NCBI RefSeq assembly: GCF_900101505.1
Contig: NZ_FMZI01000007.1
Location: 248,001-312,000 of the forward strand
Length of the DNA: 64,000 bases
Direction of reading: 5' to 3'
From: Antarctobacter albus
GTDB lineage: Bacteria > Pseudomonadota > Alphaproteobacteria > Rhodobacterales > Rhodobacteraceae
Made by a program: the position numbers and the translations under genes. This document shows positions 1 through 8,323 of this stretch, piece by piece (within the stretch, counting starts at the first letter, position 1; every line of letters begins with the position of its first letter). The notes below the pieces were generated by a model. The model had not been told where the DNA came from. It made no database searches and worked only from the letters and a program-made list of their open reading frames with translations.

Positions 1-310
1 CCAGAGCGGTTTCCGCGATCCCTGCCATGTAGGATGCGCGTTCGTTGAAGCCGCCGAATTCGCCGCCAAAGCGCACCGGGCGGCCCATCATATGCGCCAG
101 TTCCGGCACGATCTCGTCGTTCATTGCGCCCACGGCGGCGACACCGGCCATGACCAGGTCCACCCGTTCCTGCAAGGGGCGGGCGGCCCAGGCCGCCTGC
201 GCGGCACGGCCCCTGGCGGCGGCGGTCTTCGCCTCGTCCAGCGACAGCGTGGGGCGTTCGGCAAAGACCGAGCCGTCGATGGGGGAGATGCATTTCAAAG
301 TATTGCTCAT
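1..310 (-). CDS. aldehyde dehydrogenase, N-terminal part (runs off the window)
   Basis: Only the first 103 or so residues are inside the window; the gene continues to the left, so the catalytic Cys and Glu cannot be seen. The ATG at 310 opens MSNTLKCISPIDGSVFAERP, followed by the usual helix-rich N-terminal part of NAD(P)-dependent aldehyde dehydrogenases, including AQAAWAARPLQERV and a later MGRPVRFGGEFGG segment. It lies 31 bp after the glutamine-synthetase-like gene on the same strand and is read here as the last visible gene of that operon. In gamma-glutamylation pathways such as the Puu pathway an aldehyde dehydrogenase oxidises the aldehyde left after amine oxidation, which fits this position. 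The substrate is unknown. Confidence 0.85.
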   Translation of the reverse strand, partial: MSNTLKCISPIDGSVFAERPTLSLDEAKTAAARGRAAQAAWAARPLQERVDLVMAGVAAVGAMNDEIVPELAHMMGRPVRFGGEFGGFNERASYMAGIAETAL

Positions 311-341
311 TCTGTCCTCTATGGATCGGGCCGGTCGGCCC

Positions 342-1703
342 CTAGGCAAGCTCGAACCCGCGCGCGATCTCGTAGTCGGTCACGACGCGGTTGAAGTCCT
401 CGATTTCCACCTCTGCCGCGCGGGCGTAGTGGGCCACGACCTCTTCGCCAAAGGCCTCGCGCAGCAGGTCGGATTGCATCAGCGCCTCCCGCGCGGCGGG
501 CAGGGTGGTCGGCAGTTCCTGCGCGTCGCCCGCGTAGGCGTCGCCGGAAAAGGCCGGGGCCAGTTCCAGCCCCTCTTCGATGCCCTTGAGGCCCGCCGCC
601 AGCATGGCCGCCATCGCCAGATAGGGGTTCATGTCCGACCCGCCGACCCGGCATTCGATGCGCACCGCCTTGGACCCGTCGCCGCAGAGGCGGAACCCGG
701 CGGTGCGGTTGTCGATGGACCAGATGATGCGCGTGGGGGCAAAGGTGCCGACTTGGAAGCGTTTGTAGCTGTTGATGTAGGGGGCGAGGAAAACCATGTA
801 GTCCGGCGCGTATTTCAGCAATCCCGCGACATAGGTCTTCATCAGTGCCGACATGCCCAGGGCGTCCTCCTCGTCAAAGAAGACGGGCTTGCCATCTTTC
901 CACAGCGACTGGTGCACATGGCTGGACGAGCCGACCTTGTCCTGGTGCCATTTCGGCAGGAAGCTGGCGGCGTGGCCCTGCTGGTGGGCGATCTCCTTGA
1001 CCGCGTGCTTGGCAATCGTGTGGTACTCGGCGGTGTCGAGGGCGGGGGCGTACTTGATGTTCAGCTCTTCCTGCCCGGTCTCCGCCTCGCCCTTGGAATT
1101 CTCGATCGGCAGGCCGGCGGCGTAGAGATGGTTGCGCACCGGGCGCATCACATGCTCTTCGCGGCTGGTCAGCTGGATGTTGTAATCCTCGTTGTAGCCC
1201 GACAGCGTCGCCAGCTCGCGGAACCCGGATTTGCGGATCTCGTCAAAGCTCTTCTCGAAGAGAAAGAACTCCAGTTCCGTCGCCATCATCGGGGTGAATC
1301 CCATCGCTTCGGCGCGGGCGACCATCTTTTTCAGCATGGCACGGGGCGAATGCGGCACGTCCTCATGTGTGTGGTGGTCCAGCACGTCGCAAAGCACCAT
1401 GACCGTGCCTTCGAGCCAGGGCATCGGGCGCAGGGTGCCCAGGTCCGGCTTCATCACGTAGTCGCCATAGCCCTTTTCCCAGGAGGTGGCGGCATAGCCC
1501 TCGGGGGTTGCCATCATCAGGTCTGTCGCCAGCAGGTAGTTGCAGCAGTGGGTTTCTTCCCAGGCGCTGTTGACGAAATGGGCGGCGTGAAACCGTTTGC
1601 CCATCAGGCGGCCCTGCATGTCCACGATGCAGGCCAGGACGGTGTCCACCTCGCCGGAGGAGACCTGCGCCTTGAGGTCATCGAATGTCATGGGGCCGGG
1701 CAT
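342..1703 (-). CDS. glutamine synthetase family protein (gamma-glutamyl-amine ligase-like)
   Basis: A 453-residue protein of the glutamine synthetase fold, which joins glutamate to ammonia or an amine using ATP. The N-terminal beta-grasp domain is followed by the catalytic barrel with ATELEFFLF (metal-binding Glu near residues 143-145), GQEELNIKYAP, the His motif SSHVHQSLW, and RIIWSIDNRTAGFR and RIECRVGGSDMNPYLA near the C-terminus. The start at 1703 is chosen because AAAAGGA lies just upstream and the protein then begins MPGPMTFDDLK; the open frame further upstream has no homology I recognise. Its place with an aldehyde dehydrogenase, a TRAP importer and an FGase-like hydrolase, not with glnB or ntrBC, suggests a catabolic PuuA-like role instead of ammonium assimilation. 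The exact amine cannot be told. Confidence 0.85.
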   Translation of the reverse strand: MPGPMTFDDLKAQVSSGEVDTVLACIVDMQGRLMGKRFHAAHFVNSAWEETHCCNYLLATDLMMATPEGYAATSWEKGYGDYVMKPDLGTLRPMPWLEGTVMVLCDVLDHHTHEDVPHSPRAMLKKMVARAEAMGFTPMMATELEFFLFEKSFDEIRKSGFRELATLSGYNEDYNIQLTSREEHVMRPVRNHLYAAGLPIENSKGEAETGQEELNIKYAPALDTAEYHTIAKHAVKEIAHQQGHAASFLPKWHQDKVGSSSHVHQSLWKDGKPVFFDEEDALGMSALMKTYVAGLLKYAPDYMVFLAPYINSYKRFQVGTFAPTRIIWSIDNRTAGFRLCGDGSKAVRIECRVGGSDMNPYLAMAAMLAAGLKGIEEGLELAPAFSGDAYAGDAQELPTTLPAAREALMQSDLLREAFGEEVVAHYARAAEVEIEDFNRVVTDYEIARGFELA

Positions 1704-1737
1704 CGGGCAGTCCTTTTGTTGTCTCTCAAAGGGGTGA

Positions 1738-1792
1738 CCCCGGCGCAGGTTGGCGCCGGGGCTTTGGCAATGTCCCCGGCTCGGCCCGGGGA
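1738..1792 (-). terminator. tandem GC-rich hairpins between TRAP dctP and the GS-like gene
   Basis: Two stem-loops lie in the 98 bp gap. The promoter-proximal one has arms 1773-1779 and 1786-1792 (TCCCCGG/CCGGGGA, 6 nt loop). The second has perfect 9 bp arms CCCCGGCGC (1738-1746) and GCGCCGGGG (1753-1761) with a 6 nt loop. Neither is followed by a good T-run on the minus strand, so they are more likely 3' mRNA protectors or partial attenuators than full terminators. Confidence 0.6.
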
Positions 1793-1801
1793 GGACGGCG
1801 A

Positions 1802-2839
1802 TCAGCCGTAACGGTAGGGGCGGCCGGCCTTGGCCATGTCCGCGTTGTACTGCTTGAAGATCTCGACGACCTTGGCCTTGGTCTCGGACTCTGCCGCGAT
1901 CTCGTCCCAGAAGGTGCGCGCGGCCTCTTCGACCGTGTCCCATTCGGCATCGGGGATCGAGGTCAGCTGCATTTTCTCGCCGTTGACGCGCAGTCGCGCC
2001 TCGCCGCCCCAGTACCACCACTGGCGGTAGTAGTGCGACTGCTCCATGCAGGTGGCCAGCAGCAGTTTCAGATCCTCGGGCAACTCTTCCCAGCGGCCCA
2101 TGTTGGCAAAGAAATGCCCGATCCAGGCGCCGGAAATGTTGTTGGTCAGGAAGTAGTTGGTCACGTCAGCCCAACCCACCGTGTAGTCCTCGGTGATGCC
2201 CGACCATGCGATGCCGTCCAGCTCGCCGGTCTGCACGGCGACCTCGATGTCCTCCCAGGGCAGGGTGACGGGCACGACGCCGAACTGGCTGAGGAAGCGG
2301 CCCGCGGTGGGGAAGGTAAAGACGCGCTTGCCCTGCAGGTCGGCCAGGCTGTTGATCGGGTCCTTGGTGGCGAAGTGGCAAGGGTCCCAGCTGCCCGCGC
2401 TGATGTGCTTGACCCCGACCTTGGCGTATTCCTCGGCCCAGATCTCGTTCAGGCCGTACTGGTTGAACAGCACCGGCACGTCGAGCGAATAGCGCGAGGC
2501 GAAGGGGAAATAACCACCGAAGACCGTTACCTCTGTCGGCGAGGCCATCGAGTCGTCATCCGATTGCACTGCGTCGATGGTGCCCCGCTGCATGGCGCGG
2601 AACAGCTCACCCGTGGGCACCAGTTGGTCGGCGTAGAACAGCTCGATCTGCATCCGGTCGCCGGCGATGGCGTTGAAACGGTCGATGGCCGGTTTCACGA
2701 CGTGTTCCGCAAGCGCGGCGCCCGCGTAGGTCTGCATCCGCCAGGTGATGGTGGACTGCGCCAGGGCCGGAGCGGCCAAGGGTGCGGCGGCAACGCCCAC
2801 ACCGGCGGTTTTCAGAAACTTTCTTCTCGAAGTCGTCAT
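1802..2839 (-). CDS. TRAP transporter substrate-binding protein (DctP/TakP-like)
   Basis: A 345-residue periplasmic solute receptor for the TRAP importer encoded just upstream. The start at 2839 is supported by GGAGAACGGAT before the ATG and gives a twin-arginine signal (TSRRKFLKTAGVG followed by an Ala-rich stretch and APALAQ), so export should be by Tat and cleavage near residue 30. The mature part begins TITWRMQTYAG and ends AKAGRPYRYG, a pattern I associate with the TakP-like branch (2-oxo acids and related carboxylates), but the ligand is only a guess. It is the fourth gene of the operon; hairpins follow it, which would favour excess production of the binding protein. Confidence 0.88.
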   Translation of the reverse strand: MTTSRRKFLKTAGVGVAAAPLAAPALAQSTITWRMQTYAGAALAEHVVKPAIDRFNAIAGDRMQIELFYADQLVPTGELFRAMQRGTIDAVQSDDDSMASPTEVTVFGGYFPFASRYSLDVPVLFNQYGLNEIWAEEYAKVGVKHISAGSWDPCHFATKDPINSLADLQGKRVFTFPTAGRFLSQFGVVPVTLPWEDIEVAVQTGELDGIAWSGITEDYTVGWADVTNYFLTNNISGAWIGHFFANMGRWEELPEDLKLLLATCMEQSHYYRQWWYWGGEARLRVNGEKMQLTSIPDAEWDTVEEAARTFWDEIAAESETKAKVVEIFKQYNADMAKAGRPYRYG

Positions 2840-2889
2840 ATCCGTTCTCCTTGTTGAAAATCTGTCCTCTTTTCGAGGCTTCTGAGGGG

Positions 2890-4212
2890 TTATTTTCCGT
2901 AAACGAGGTCCGGCAGCCAAAGCGCGATCTGCGGGAAGATCATGACCAGCGACAGGGCCAGAACCATCACCAGCGCAAAGGGGATGATCGAGCGGTAGAT
3001 GTCCCTGAGGCCGATTTCCGGAGGCGCCATCGCGCGCATCAGGAAGAGGTTATAGCCGAAGGGCGGGGTCATGTAGGCGATCTGCGTGGTGATCGTGTAC
3101 AGCACACCATACCAGATCAGGTCGAACCCCAGCGCGCCCACCAGCGGCACGTACAGCGGTGCGACGATGACAAGCATGGCGGTGTCATCCAGGAAGGTGC
3201 CCATGATGATGAAGGACAGCTGCATCAGGATCAGGATCATCCAGGGGCTGAGCCCCAGCTGCTCGGTGAACAGCGACTCGATGGCCCGCACGGCTCCCAG
3301 CCCGTCGAAGATCGCGCCAAAGCCCAGGGCGGCCAGGATGATCCACATGAACATGCAGGAAATGGCCAGCGTCTGGCGCACCGAGGTCTCGAAGACCTCG
3401 CGGGTCATGCGGCCCTTCAGGATCGCCGCGACGAAAGCCGCCATCGCGCCGATGGCAGAGCTTTCGACCAGGCTGGTCCAGCCCTTGACGAAAGGCACCA
3501 TCATCACGGCAAAGATCACAAGCGGCAGGATGCCCGCGCGCAGCAGGCGCAGTTTCTCGGCCCGGCTGACATTGCGTTCCTCCGCGGGCAGGGGCGGGCC
3601 AAGCTCGGGCTGCACCCGGCAGCGGATGTAGATGTAGATGATGAACATCGTGGCCATCATCAGGCCGGGGATCACACCTGCCAGCCACAACTGTCCCACG
3701 GGCTGCCGCGCGATCATGGCGTACAGGACCAGCACCACGGAGGGCGGCACGAGGATGCCCAGCGACGAGCCCGCCTGGATCACACCCGTGACCATGATCT
3801 TGTCATAGCCCCGGCGCAGCAGTTCCGGCAGGGCGATGGTCGCCCCGATGGCCATGCCAGCCACGCTCAGCCCGTTCATGGCGGAAATCAGCACCATCAA
3901 CCCGATGGTTCCGATGGCCAGGCCGCCGCGCACGGGCCCCATCCAGACATGGAACATCCGGTAGAGATCGTCTGCGATCTTCGATTCCGACAGGACGTAG
4001 CCCATGAAGATGAACATCGGCAGCGTCAGCAGCGGATACCATTTCATCAGCTTCATGGCTGCGGCAAAGGGGACGTCGACGCCCCCTGTCCCCCAAAGCA
4101 GCAGCCCGGCCAGCGCGCCGACAAAGCCGATGGCGCCGAACACGCGCTGCCCGGTCAGCAGCATCAACATCATGCCCGAGAACATGAGGATGGCGATCAT
4201 TTCATAGGACAT
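2890..4212 (-). CDS. TRAP transporter large membrane subunit (DctM-like)
   Basis: A 440-residue, strongly hydrophobic protein with the many membrane spans expected of the DctM sodium-coupled subunit. Family features include GILVPPS near residue 155, the repeated glycine/proline-rich segments, and TPPFGYNLFLM near residue 390. Its ATG at 4212 shares one base with the TGA of the DctQ gene (TGATG), so the two are translationally coupled. Together with the DctQ and DctP neighbours it makes a complete three-part TRAP importer in the inner membrane. No unusual features beyond a long hydrophilic insert near residues 205-225. Confidence 0.92.
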   Translation of the reverse strand: MSYEMIAILMFSGMMLMLLTGQRVFGAIGFVGALAGLLLWGTGGVDVPFAAAMKLMKWYPLLTLPMFIFMGYVLSESKIADDLYRMFHVWMGPVRGGLAIGTIGLMVLISAMNGLSVAGMAIGATIALPELLRRGYDKIMVTGVIQAGSSLGILVPPSVVLVLYAMIARQPVGQLWLAGVIPGLMMATMFIIYIYIRCRVQPELGPPLPAEERNVSRAEKLRLLRAGILPLVIFAVMMVPFVKGWTSLVESSAIGAMAAFVAAILKGRMTREVFETSVRQTLAISCMFMWIILAALGFGAIFDGLGAVRAIESLFTEQLGLSPWMILILMQLSFIIMGTFLDDTAMLVIVAPLYVPLVGALGFDLIWYGVLYTITTQIAYMTPPFGYNLFLMRAMAPPEIGLRDIYRSIIPFALVMVLALSLVMIFPQIALWLPDLVYGK

Positions 4213-4808
4213 CAGATCTCCACCCCGCGGATGCGGCCGATGTCACGGAACAACTCGGCGAGGGTTTGCAGCAGCATCAGGAAAATGCCGAAGGCCAGCA
4301 CCAGCTTGACCGGCCAGAGGAAGGGCCGCCATGCGGTCGAGGACCGTTCGAGATAGCCAAGTTTCTCGCCCGCCGCCTCGAAGCCGCCGGTGAAAAGCGC
4401 GCCGAAGAACTCGGCGAAATATTCCAGCGGCTGCATCCCGAAATAGCCCATCGCATAGGCGAGCGAGCCAAGCGCGCCGTAGAGCAGGACGACGAGGTAG
4501 AACATCAGGAAGAAGACGGTGAAGGCGTCGACCCAGGCCTTGGTCTTGACCGACCAGCCGCCATAGAACAGGTCCATCCGCACGTTCGAGCCCAGCTGGA
4601 TCGAGTAGGGGCCACCGAGGATGTAATAGGCCACCATGACGAATTGCGCGGTCTCCAGCGTCCAGAGCGAGGGCAGGAAGGCCACCTTTGACACCGAGGA
4701 CCACAGCAGCACGCCCACCAGCACAAAGATCAGGTACATGGCGATGCGCCCGATGAAGCGGTTCATCGCGTCGACGCCATGCACGAACCCGGTGATGATC
4801 CTAGGCAT
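4212..4808 (-). CDS. TRAP transporter small membrane subunit (DctQ-like)
   Basis: A 198-residue protein with about four membrane segments, the size and build of the DctQ subunit that pairs with DctM. The start at 4808 lies inside the end of the FGase-like gene (8 bp overlap) and the stop overlaps the DctM start by one base. The loop around residues 115-155 is longer than in the smallest DctQ proteins, which is common in the TakP-type branch. Neighbour order (hydrolase, Q, M, P, ligase, dehydrogenase) makes one transcription unit likely. Confidence 0.88.
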   Translation of the reverse strand: MPRIITGFVHGVDAMNRFIGRIAMYLIFVLVGVLLWSSVSKVAFLPSLWTLETAQFVMVAYYILGGPYSIQLGSNVRMDLFYGGWSVKTKAWVDAFTVFFLMFYLVVLLYGALGSLAYAMGYFGMQPLEYFAEFFGALFTGGFEAAGEKLGYLERSSTAWRPFLWPVKLVLAFGIFLMLLQTLAELFRDIGRIRGVEI

Positions 4809-5565
4809 CCGTCACCTCCGCGGGAATGGCGGCCAGCGCAGGACGCAGCATTGCCAGCAGTTCGATGGCGATGGCCTGCACGTCCTCCAGCGTGGTCAGC
4901 AGGTCGTTGCGGACCTCGATCATCACGTTGGGCAATCCGCGCGAGATGCCGTGGAGTTTCAACGAATGCGTGACGCCGTCCCCGGGGCCGTAGGGCTTGT
5001 TGCGGTCGACCTGCCGGCCGTCTTCGGCGGGCTGGGCCAACATCACGTCGGCCAGCCGGCTGTCGCTGTCGTGCAGGATGCCGATTTCGGTGCTGCGGGT
5101 CTCGCCGTGGTAGACCGGGGTAAAGCTGTGCACGGTGACGATGGCCCTGGGCCTGTCGGCAAGCAGCCTGTCGACGGCCTCGCAGAAGGGGCGATAGACG
5201 GTCTCGACCCGTTCTGCCCTTTGCGCCGGCGTCAGGTTTGCGTTGCCGGGGATCTCCACCACTTCCGAACGTACGGGCATTGCGGCCTCGGCCTCTGGCG
5301 GGCGGTTGATGTCATAGACCAGCCGCGACACGCGTCCGGCCACCAGGGGCGAATCAAGCTCCGTCGACAACATGCGTGCCAGCGCCAGCGCCCCCGGGTC
5401 CCAGGCGGCATGGCTTTGCCGCCACTCGGGGCGCAGCCCGAGATCGCCGTAGCGCCCGGGTATATAGGCCGACGCGTGCTCACACAGCAGCAGGGCGGCG
5501 CCCGTGCCTTCGGCATTGATCACGCTGACGGCGGTTTCGCTGCCGCCGTGGTCGCTTTCCGACAT
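4801..5565 (-). CDS. N-formylglutamate amidohydrolase family protein
   Basis: A 254-residue hydrolase of the FGase family, zinc-dependent enzymes that cleave N-acyl or N-formyl amino acids. Recognisable segments are LLCEHASAYIP near residues 26-36, DPGA, SRLVYDINRP near residue 80, VTVHSFTP near residue 142, and VMIEVRND near residue 213. The start at 5565 has GGGGAGACGT upstream. It is the first gene of the operon, divergent from the RpiR regulator. No histidine-utilisation genes are near, so a role in the hut pathway is unlikely; cleavage of an N-acyl or gamma-glutamyl intermediate in the same pathway as the neighbouring ligase is an inference from context only. Confidence 0.8.
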   Translation of the reverse strand: MSESDHGGSETAVSVINAEGTGAALLLCEHASAYIPGRYGDLGLRPEWRQSHAAWDPGALALARMLSTELDSPLVAGRVSRLVYDINRPPEAEAAMPVRSEVVEIPGNANLTPAQRAERVETVYRPFCEAVDRLLADRPRAIVTVHSFTPVYHGETRSTEIGILHDSDSRLADVMLAQPAEDGRQVDRNKPYGPGDGVTHSLKLHGISRGLPNVMIEVRNDLLTTLEDVQAIAIELLAMLRPALAAIPAEVTDA

Positions 5566-5582
5566 TCACGTCTCCCCGTTCT

Positions 5583-5595
5583 GAAAAAAATTTTC
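5583..5595. promoter_or_regulatory. candidate RpiR operator in the divergent promoter region
   Basis: The 150 bp between the FGase-like gene and the RpiR gene holds an A/T palindrome, GAAAA-AAA-TTTTC, close to the start of the minus-strand operon. RpiR-family regulators often bind GAAA...TTTC-type inverted repeats. A TTGACA-like hexamer near 5654 could serve the rpiR side. Position and symmetry are seen; binding is inferred. Confidence 0.35.
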
Positions 5596-5715
5596 CACAT
5601 CGACGCAGGTTGTGTCAATATTTCTTCACAAGGCGGCGGGCAGATTCATGCGGTTGACACGCATCGAGACGGGTTTCGCCCAAAAAGCAGCGTTGACGAT
5701 GCAAGGAAGTGAGCC

Positions 5716-6594
5716 GTGACACAGCCCAGTTCGACCGTCCGGGAATTGATCCGGCAGCACTATTCGGACCTGACGCAGTCAGAGCGCAAGTTTGCCAATG
5801 CCCTTCTGGAAAACTACCCGGCGGCGGGGCTTGCCTCGATCACCATCGTTGCGGGGCAGACCGGGGTGTCGACGCCCACGATCGCGCGGATGGTACAGAA
5901 ACTGGGGTTCAAGGGATTTCCGCAGTTCCACAAGGCGCTGCTGAAGGAATTGCAGGCCAAGGTCTCCGGCCCGACAGAGCGGCGCGCGAACTGGGCGACA
6001 GAGGCACCCGAGTCGCACCTGTTGAACCGCTTTGCCAAGGCGGTCACGCAGAACATCCAGACCACCTTCAGCAACGTGCCAAGCGAGGCCTTCGATGCTG
6101 CGGCGCACCTGCTGGCGGACACGGATCATACGCTGTTCATCGTCGGCGGGCGGATCACCCATGCGCTGGCGGATTACGCCTTTACCCACCTGCAGGCGGT
6201 GCGGCCCCGGGTCATCCACCTGACGTCGTCCTCGGCAACCTGGCCGCATTACCTGCTGGACATGGAAAAGGGCGATACGCTGCTGATGTTCGACATCCGG
6301 CGATACGAGTCCAACCTGTTGCGCTTGGCGGAACTGGCGCGGGACCGCGGCGTCGCGGTGGTGCTGATCACCGATCAATGGTCCAGCCCGGTGGCCGAGA
6401 TCGCGACGCATAGTTTCAACTGCTGGGTGGAAATCCCCTCGGCCTGGGACTCCAATGTCTCGACGCTGATGCTGCTGGAGGCGCTGATTTCCGCAACCCA
6501 GGAAGAGGCTTGGCCGAACACCAAGGACAGGTACGAACGTCTGGACAGGTTGTTCGAGCAGACACGGCTGTTCCGCAAGCCGGGCGGGGCCTAG
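5716..6594 (+). CDS. MurR/RpiR family transcriptional regulator
   Basis: A 292-residue regulator with an N-terminal RpiR helix-turn-helix (about residues 1-77, with QTGVSTPTIARMVQKLGFKG as the recognition region) and a C-terminal SIS-type sugar-isomerase fold (about 115-250). The GTG at 5716 is used as start because AAGGAAGTGAG lies just upstream and the protein then begins at the normal RpiR N-terminus. It is divergent from the TRAP/ligase operon and is the natural candidate to control it, with the ligand probably a pathway intermediate bound by the SIS domain. It ends 8 bp before the convergent GntR gene. Confidence 0.88.
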   Translation: MTQPSSTVRELIRQHYSDLTQSERKFANALLENYPAAGLASITIVAGQTGVSTPTIARMVQKLGFKGFPQFHKALLKELQAKVSGPTERRANWATEAPESHLLNRFAKAVTQNIQTTFSNVPSEAFDAAAHLLADTDHTLFIVGGRITHALADYAFTHLQAVRPRVIHLTSSSATWPHYLLDMEKGDTLLMFDIRRYESNLLRLAELARDRGVAVVLITDQWSSPVAEIATHSFNCWVEIPSAWDSNVSTLMLLEALISATQEEAWPNTKDRYERLDRLFEQTRLFRKPGGA

Positions 6595-6602
6595 GGCGCG
6601 GG

Positions 6603-7334
6603 CTACGACGCGGGCGCCGCCTTGTCGGACAAGGCGTTGCGATAGCCGTCGTTGATGACCCGGCGCATGGCCTCCTGTGCCTCGATTGGTGCGCCGGAGG
6701 CAATGGCCGCCGCGACGGTGCGGTGCCGGTCGACGACAGTCTTGCGCCGCTCGGGAAAGGTGGCGACGCTTTCGGACATGAACAGGGAATAAAGCGCGGT
6801 CTGCACGAGGTCGCCCAGAGACTGCAAGAACCGGTTTCCCGAGAGGCGTAGCACCTGCTTGTGGAACTCGTAGTCCGCCAGGGCGAAATCCGCCCGGCTT
6901 TCGGCCTTTTCCAGCGCGTCGCAGAGCGAAAAGAGACCGTCGCAGTCGATCTGGTTGACCCGCCCGGCGGCCTGCGCGGCGGCGGCGGGTTCAAAGATCA
7001 TCCGGATCTCGAACAGTTCCTCGTAATAGCGCGTCGGGTTCTTGACCGAGGCATGCCAGCGCATCACGTCCTGGTCGAACATGTTCCAGCCATCCGCCGG
7101 GCGCACCTGGGTGCCGACCTTGGCCTTGGACTGGATCAGCCCCTTGGCGATCAGGGTTTTCTTGGCCTCGCGGACCACGGTCCGGGACACGCCGAACATC
7201 TCGCACAGGTCCGGGTCCAGCGGGATCATCGTATCGGGCGGGTATTCCCCGGCAACGATGGCAAGCCCCAGCTGGTCGACCACGAAGCTCGTGTGATTGC
7301 TCGCGCGGTCGGCCCCGCCGTGGACAAGCGTCAT
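6603..7334 (-). CDS. GntR family regulator, FadR/FCD type
   Basis: A 243-residue regulator: winged helix at about residues 15-85 (DLCEMFGVSRTVVREAKKTL is the recognition helix region) and an FCD ligand domain with the usual Arg/Glu/His set, including ELFEIRMIFEP and EFHKQVL. The ATG at 7334 overlaps the permease stop by 4 bp (ATGA), so it is the last gene of the galactofuranose-type ABC operon and would be made together with it. Autoregulation of the operon in response to the imported sugar or a product is likely. A longer upstream frame exists but lies inside the permease and is not used. Confidence 0.88.
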   Translation of the reverse strand: MTLVHGGADRASNHTSFVVDQLGLAIVAGEYPPDTMIPLDPDLCEMFGVSRTVVREAKKTLIAKGLIQSKAKVGTQVRPADGWNMFDQDVMRWHASVKNPTRYYEELFEIRMIFEPAAAAQAAGRVNQIDCDGLFSLCDALEKAESRADFALADYEFHKQVLRLSGNRFLQSLGDLVQTALYSLFMSESVATFPERRKTVVDRHRTVAAAIASGAPIEAQEAMRRVINDGYRNALSDKAAPAS

Positions 7335-8323
7335 GAGTGAGCGGCGGAGCCAGTCGTTGTTCGTCGTCTTGCCTGCGTCGCCCAAGTCAGCCCTTTCTGC
7401 AGCACGATGAAGGCAAAGAGCAGCCCCCCGATGACGATCTTGGTCCACCAGCTGGACAAAGTCCCGTCAAAGACGATGTAGGTCTGTATCAGTCCCATGA
7501 TCAATATGCCGAAAAAGGTGCCCGCGACATAGCCGTAGCCGCCCGTCAGCAAGGTGCCCCCGATGACCACGGCCGCGATGGCGTCCAGTTCGACACCCAC
7601 GGTGGCCAGCGAATAGCCCGCCGAAGTGTAGAGCGAAAAGACGATGCCCGAGAGCCCGGCCAGCCCGCCGGAAATTGCATAGATCCCGATGGTGGTCGAG
7701 GCCAGCGGCAGGCCCATCAGCTTGGCGGTCTGACCGCCGCCGCCAAGGGCGTAGACATTCTGTCCGAACCGCGTGCGGTGCGCCACCAGGATGCCGACGA
7801 GGAAGGTCAGCACCATGATCCCGCCGATCAGCCGGAACCGCCCGCCCGAGGGATCCTTCCAGTAGAGCCCCTGCAGGACATCGTAGAATTCATGCGTGAT
7901 CGGCACGCTCTCGGTCGACAGGACATAGGCCGCGCCGCGCGCCAGGAACATGCCCGCAAGGGTGACGATGAAGGGCGGCATTTCAAGGTAGTGGATCAGC
8001 GCGCCCATCGCGGCGCCAAAGGCGGTGGTGATCATCAGCGCCAGCGCGAAGGCCAGCAGCGGATGCATCGAGGTATCGCGCAGCACGACGGCCAGGAAAA
8101 CCCCGGTGAAGGCGATGACCGACCCGATCGACAGGTCGATGCCGCCCGAGAGGATGACGAATGTCATGCCGACCGCGGCAATCCCCAGAAAGGCGTTGTC
8201 GGTCAGCAGGTTCGCCACGACCCGCGTCGACAGCATCGACGGGTAGGCAGAGGCGCAAAGCGCATAGGCCAGCACGAAGGTCGCCAGCGTGACCAGCAGC
8301 GGCAGGTGGGTGGAGCGGATCAT
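7331..8323 (-). CDS. yjfF: galactofuranose-type ABC transporter permease (YjfF-like)
   Basis: A 330-residue inner-membrane permease of the ribose/BPD_transp_2 family, with about 8-10 hydrophobic spans and the family signatures GIDLSIGSVIAFTG near residue 62 and IGGTLLTGGYGYVAGTFFG near residue 265. The start at 8323 is chosen because it overlaps the stop of the preceding permease gene by 4 bp (ATGA); the longer open frame upstream merely runs through that gene. It is the fourth gene after ytfQ, ytfR and ytfT, the same gene order as the E. coli galactofuranose importer. Assignment rests on the strong YtfQ match plus synteny. Confidence 0.85.
   Translation of the reverse strand: MIRSTHLPLLVTLATFVLAYALCASAYPSMLSTRVVANLLTDNAFLGIAAVGMTFVILSGGIDLSIGSVIAFTGVFLAVVLRDTSMHPLLAFALALMITTAFGAAMGALIHYLEMPPFIVTLAGMFLARGAAYVLSTESVPITHEFYDVLQGLYWKDPSGGRFRLIGGIMVLTFLVGILVAHRTRFGQNVYALGGGGQTAKLMGLPLASTTIGIYAISGGLAGLSGIVFSLYTSAGYSLATVGVELDAIAAVVIGGTLLTGGYGYVAGTFFGILIMGLIQTYIVFDGTLSSWWTKIVIGGLLFAFIVLQKGLTWATQARRRTTTGSAAHS

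Noticed and set aside
2782-4356. 524-codon plus-strand open frame opposite the TRAP dctM gene
   Set aside because: Extreme His/Gln/Asp content and no domain; a mirror of the hydrophobic DctM codons.
4801-5565. Histidine degradation (hutG) role for the FGase-like gene
   Set aside because: No hutH, hutU, hutI or hutF gene is near; the context is a TRAP importer and a GS-like ligase.
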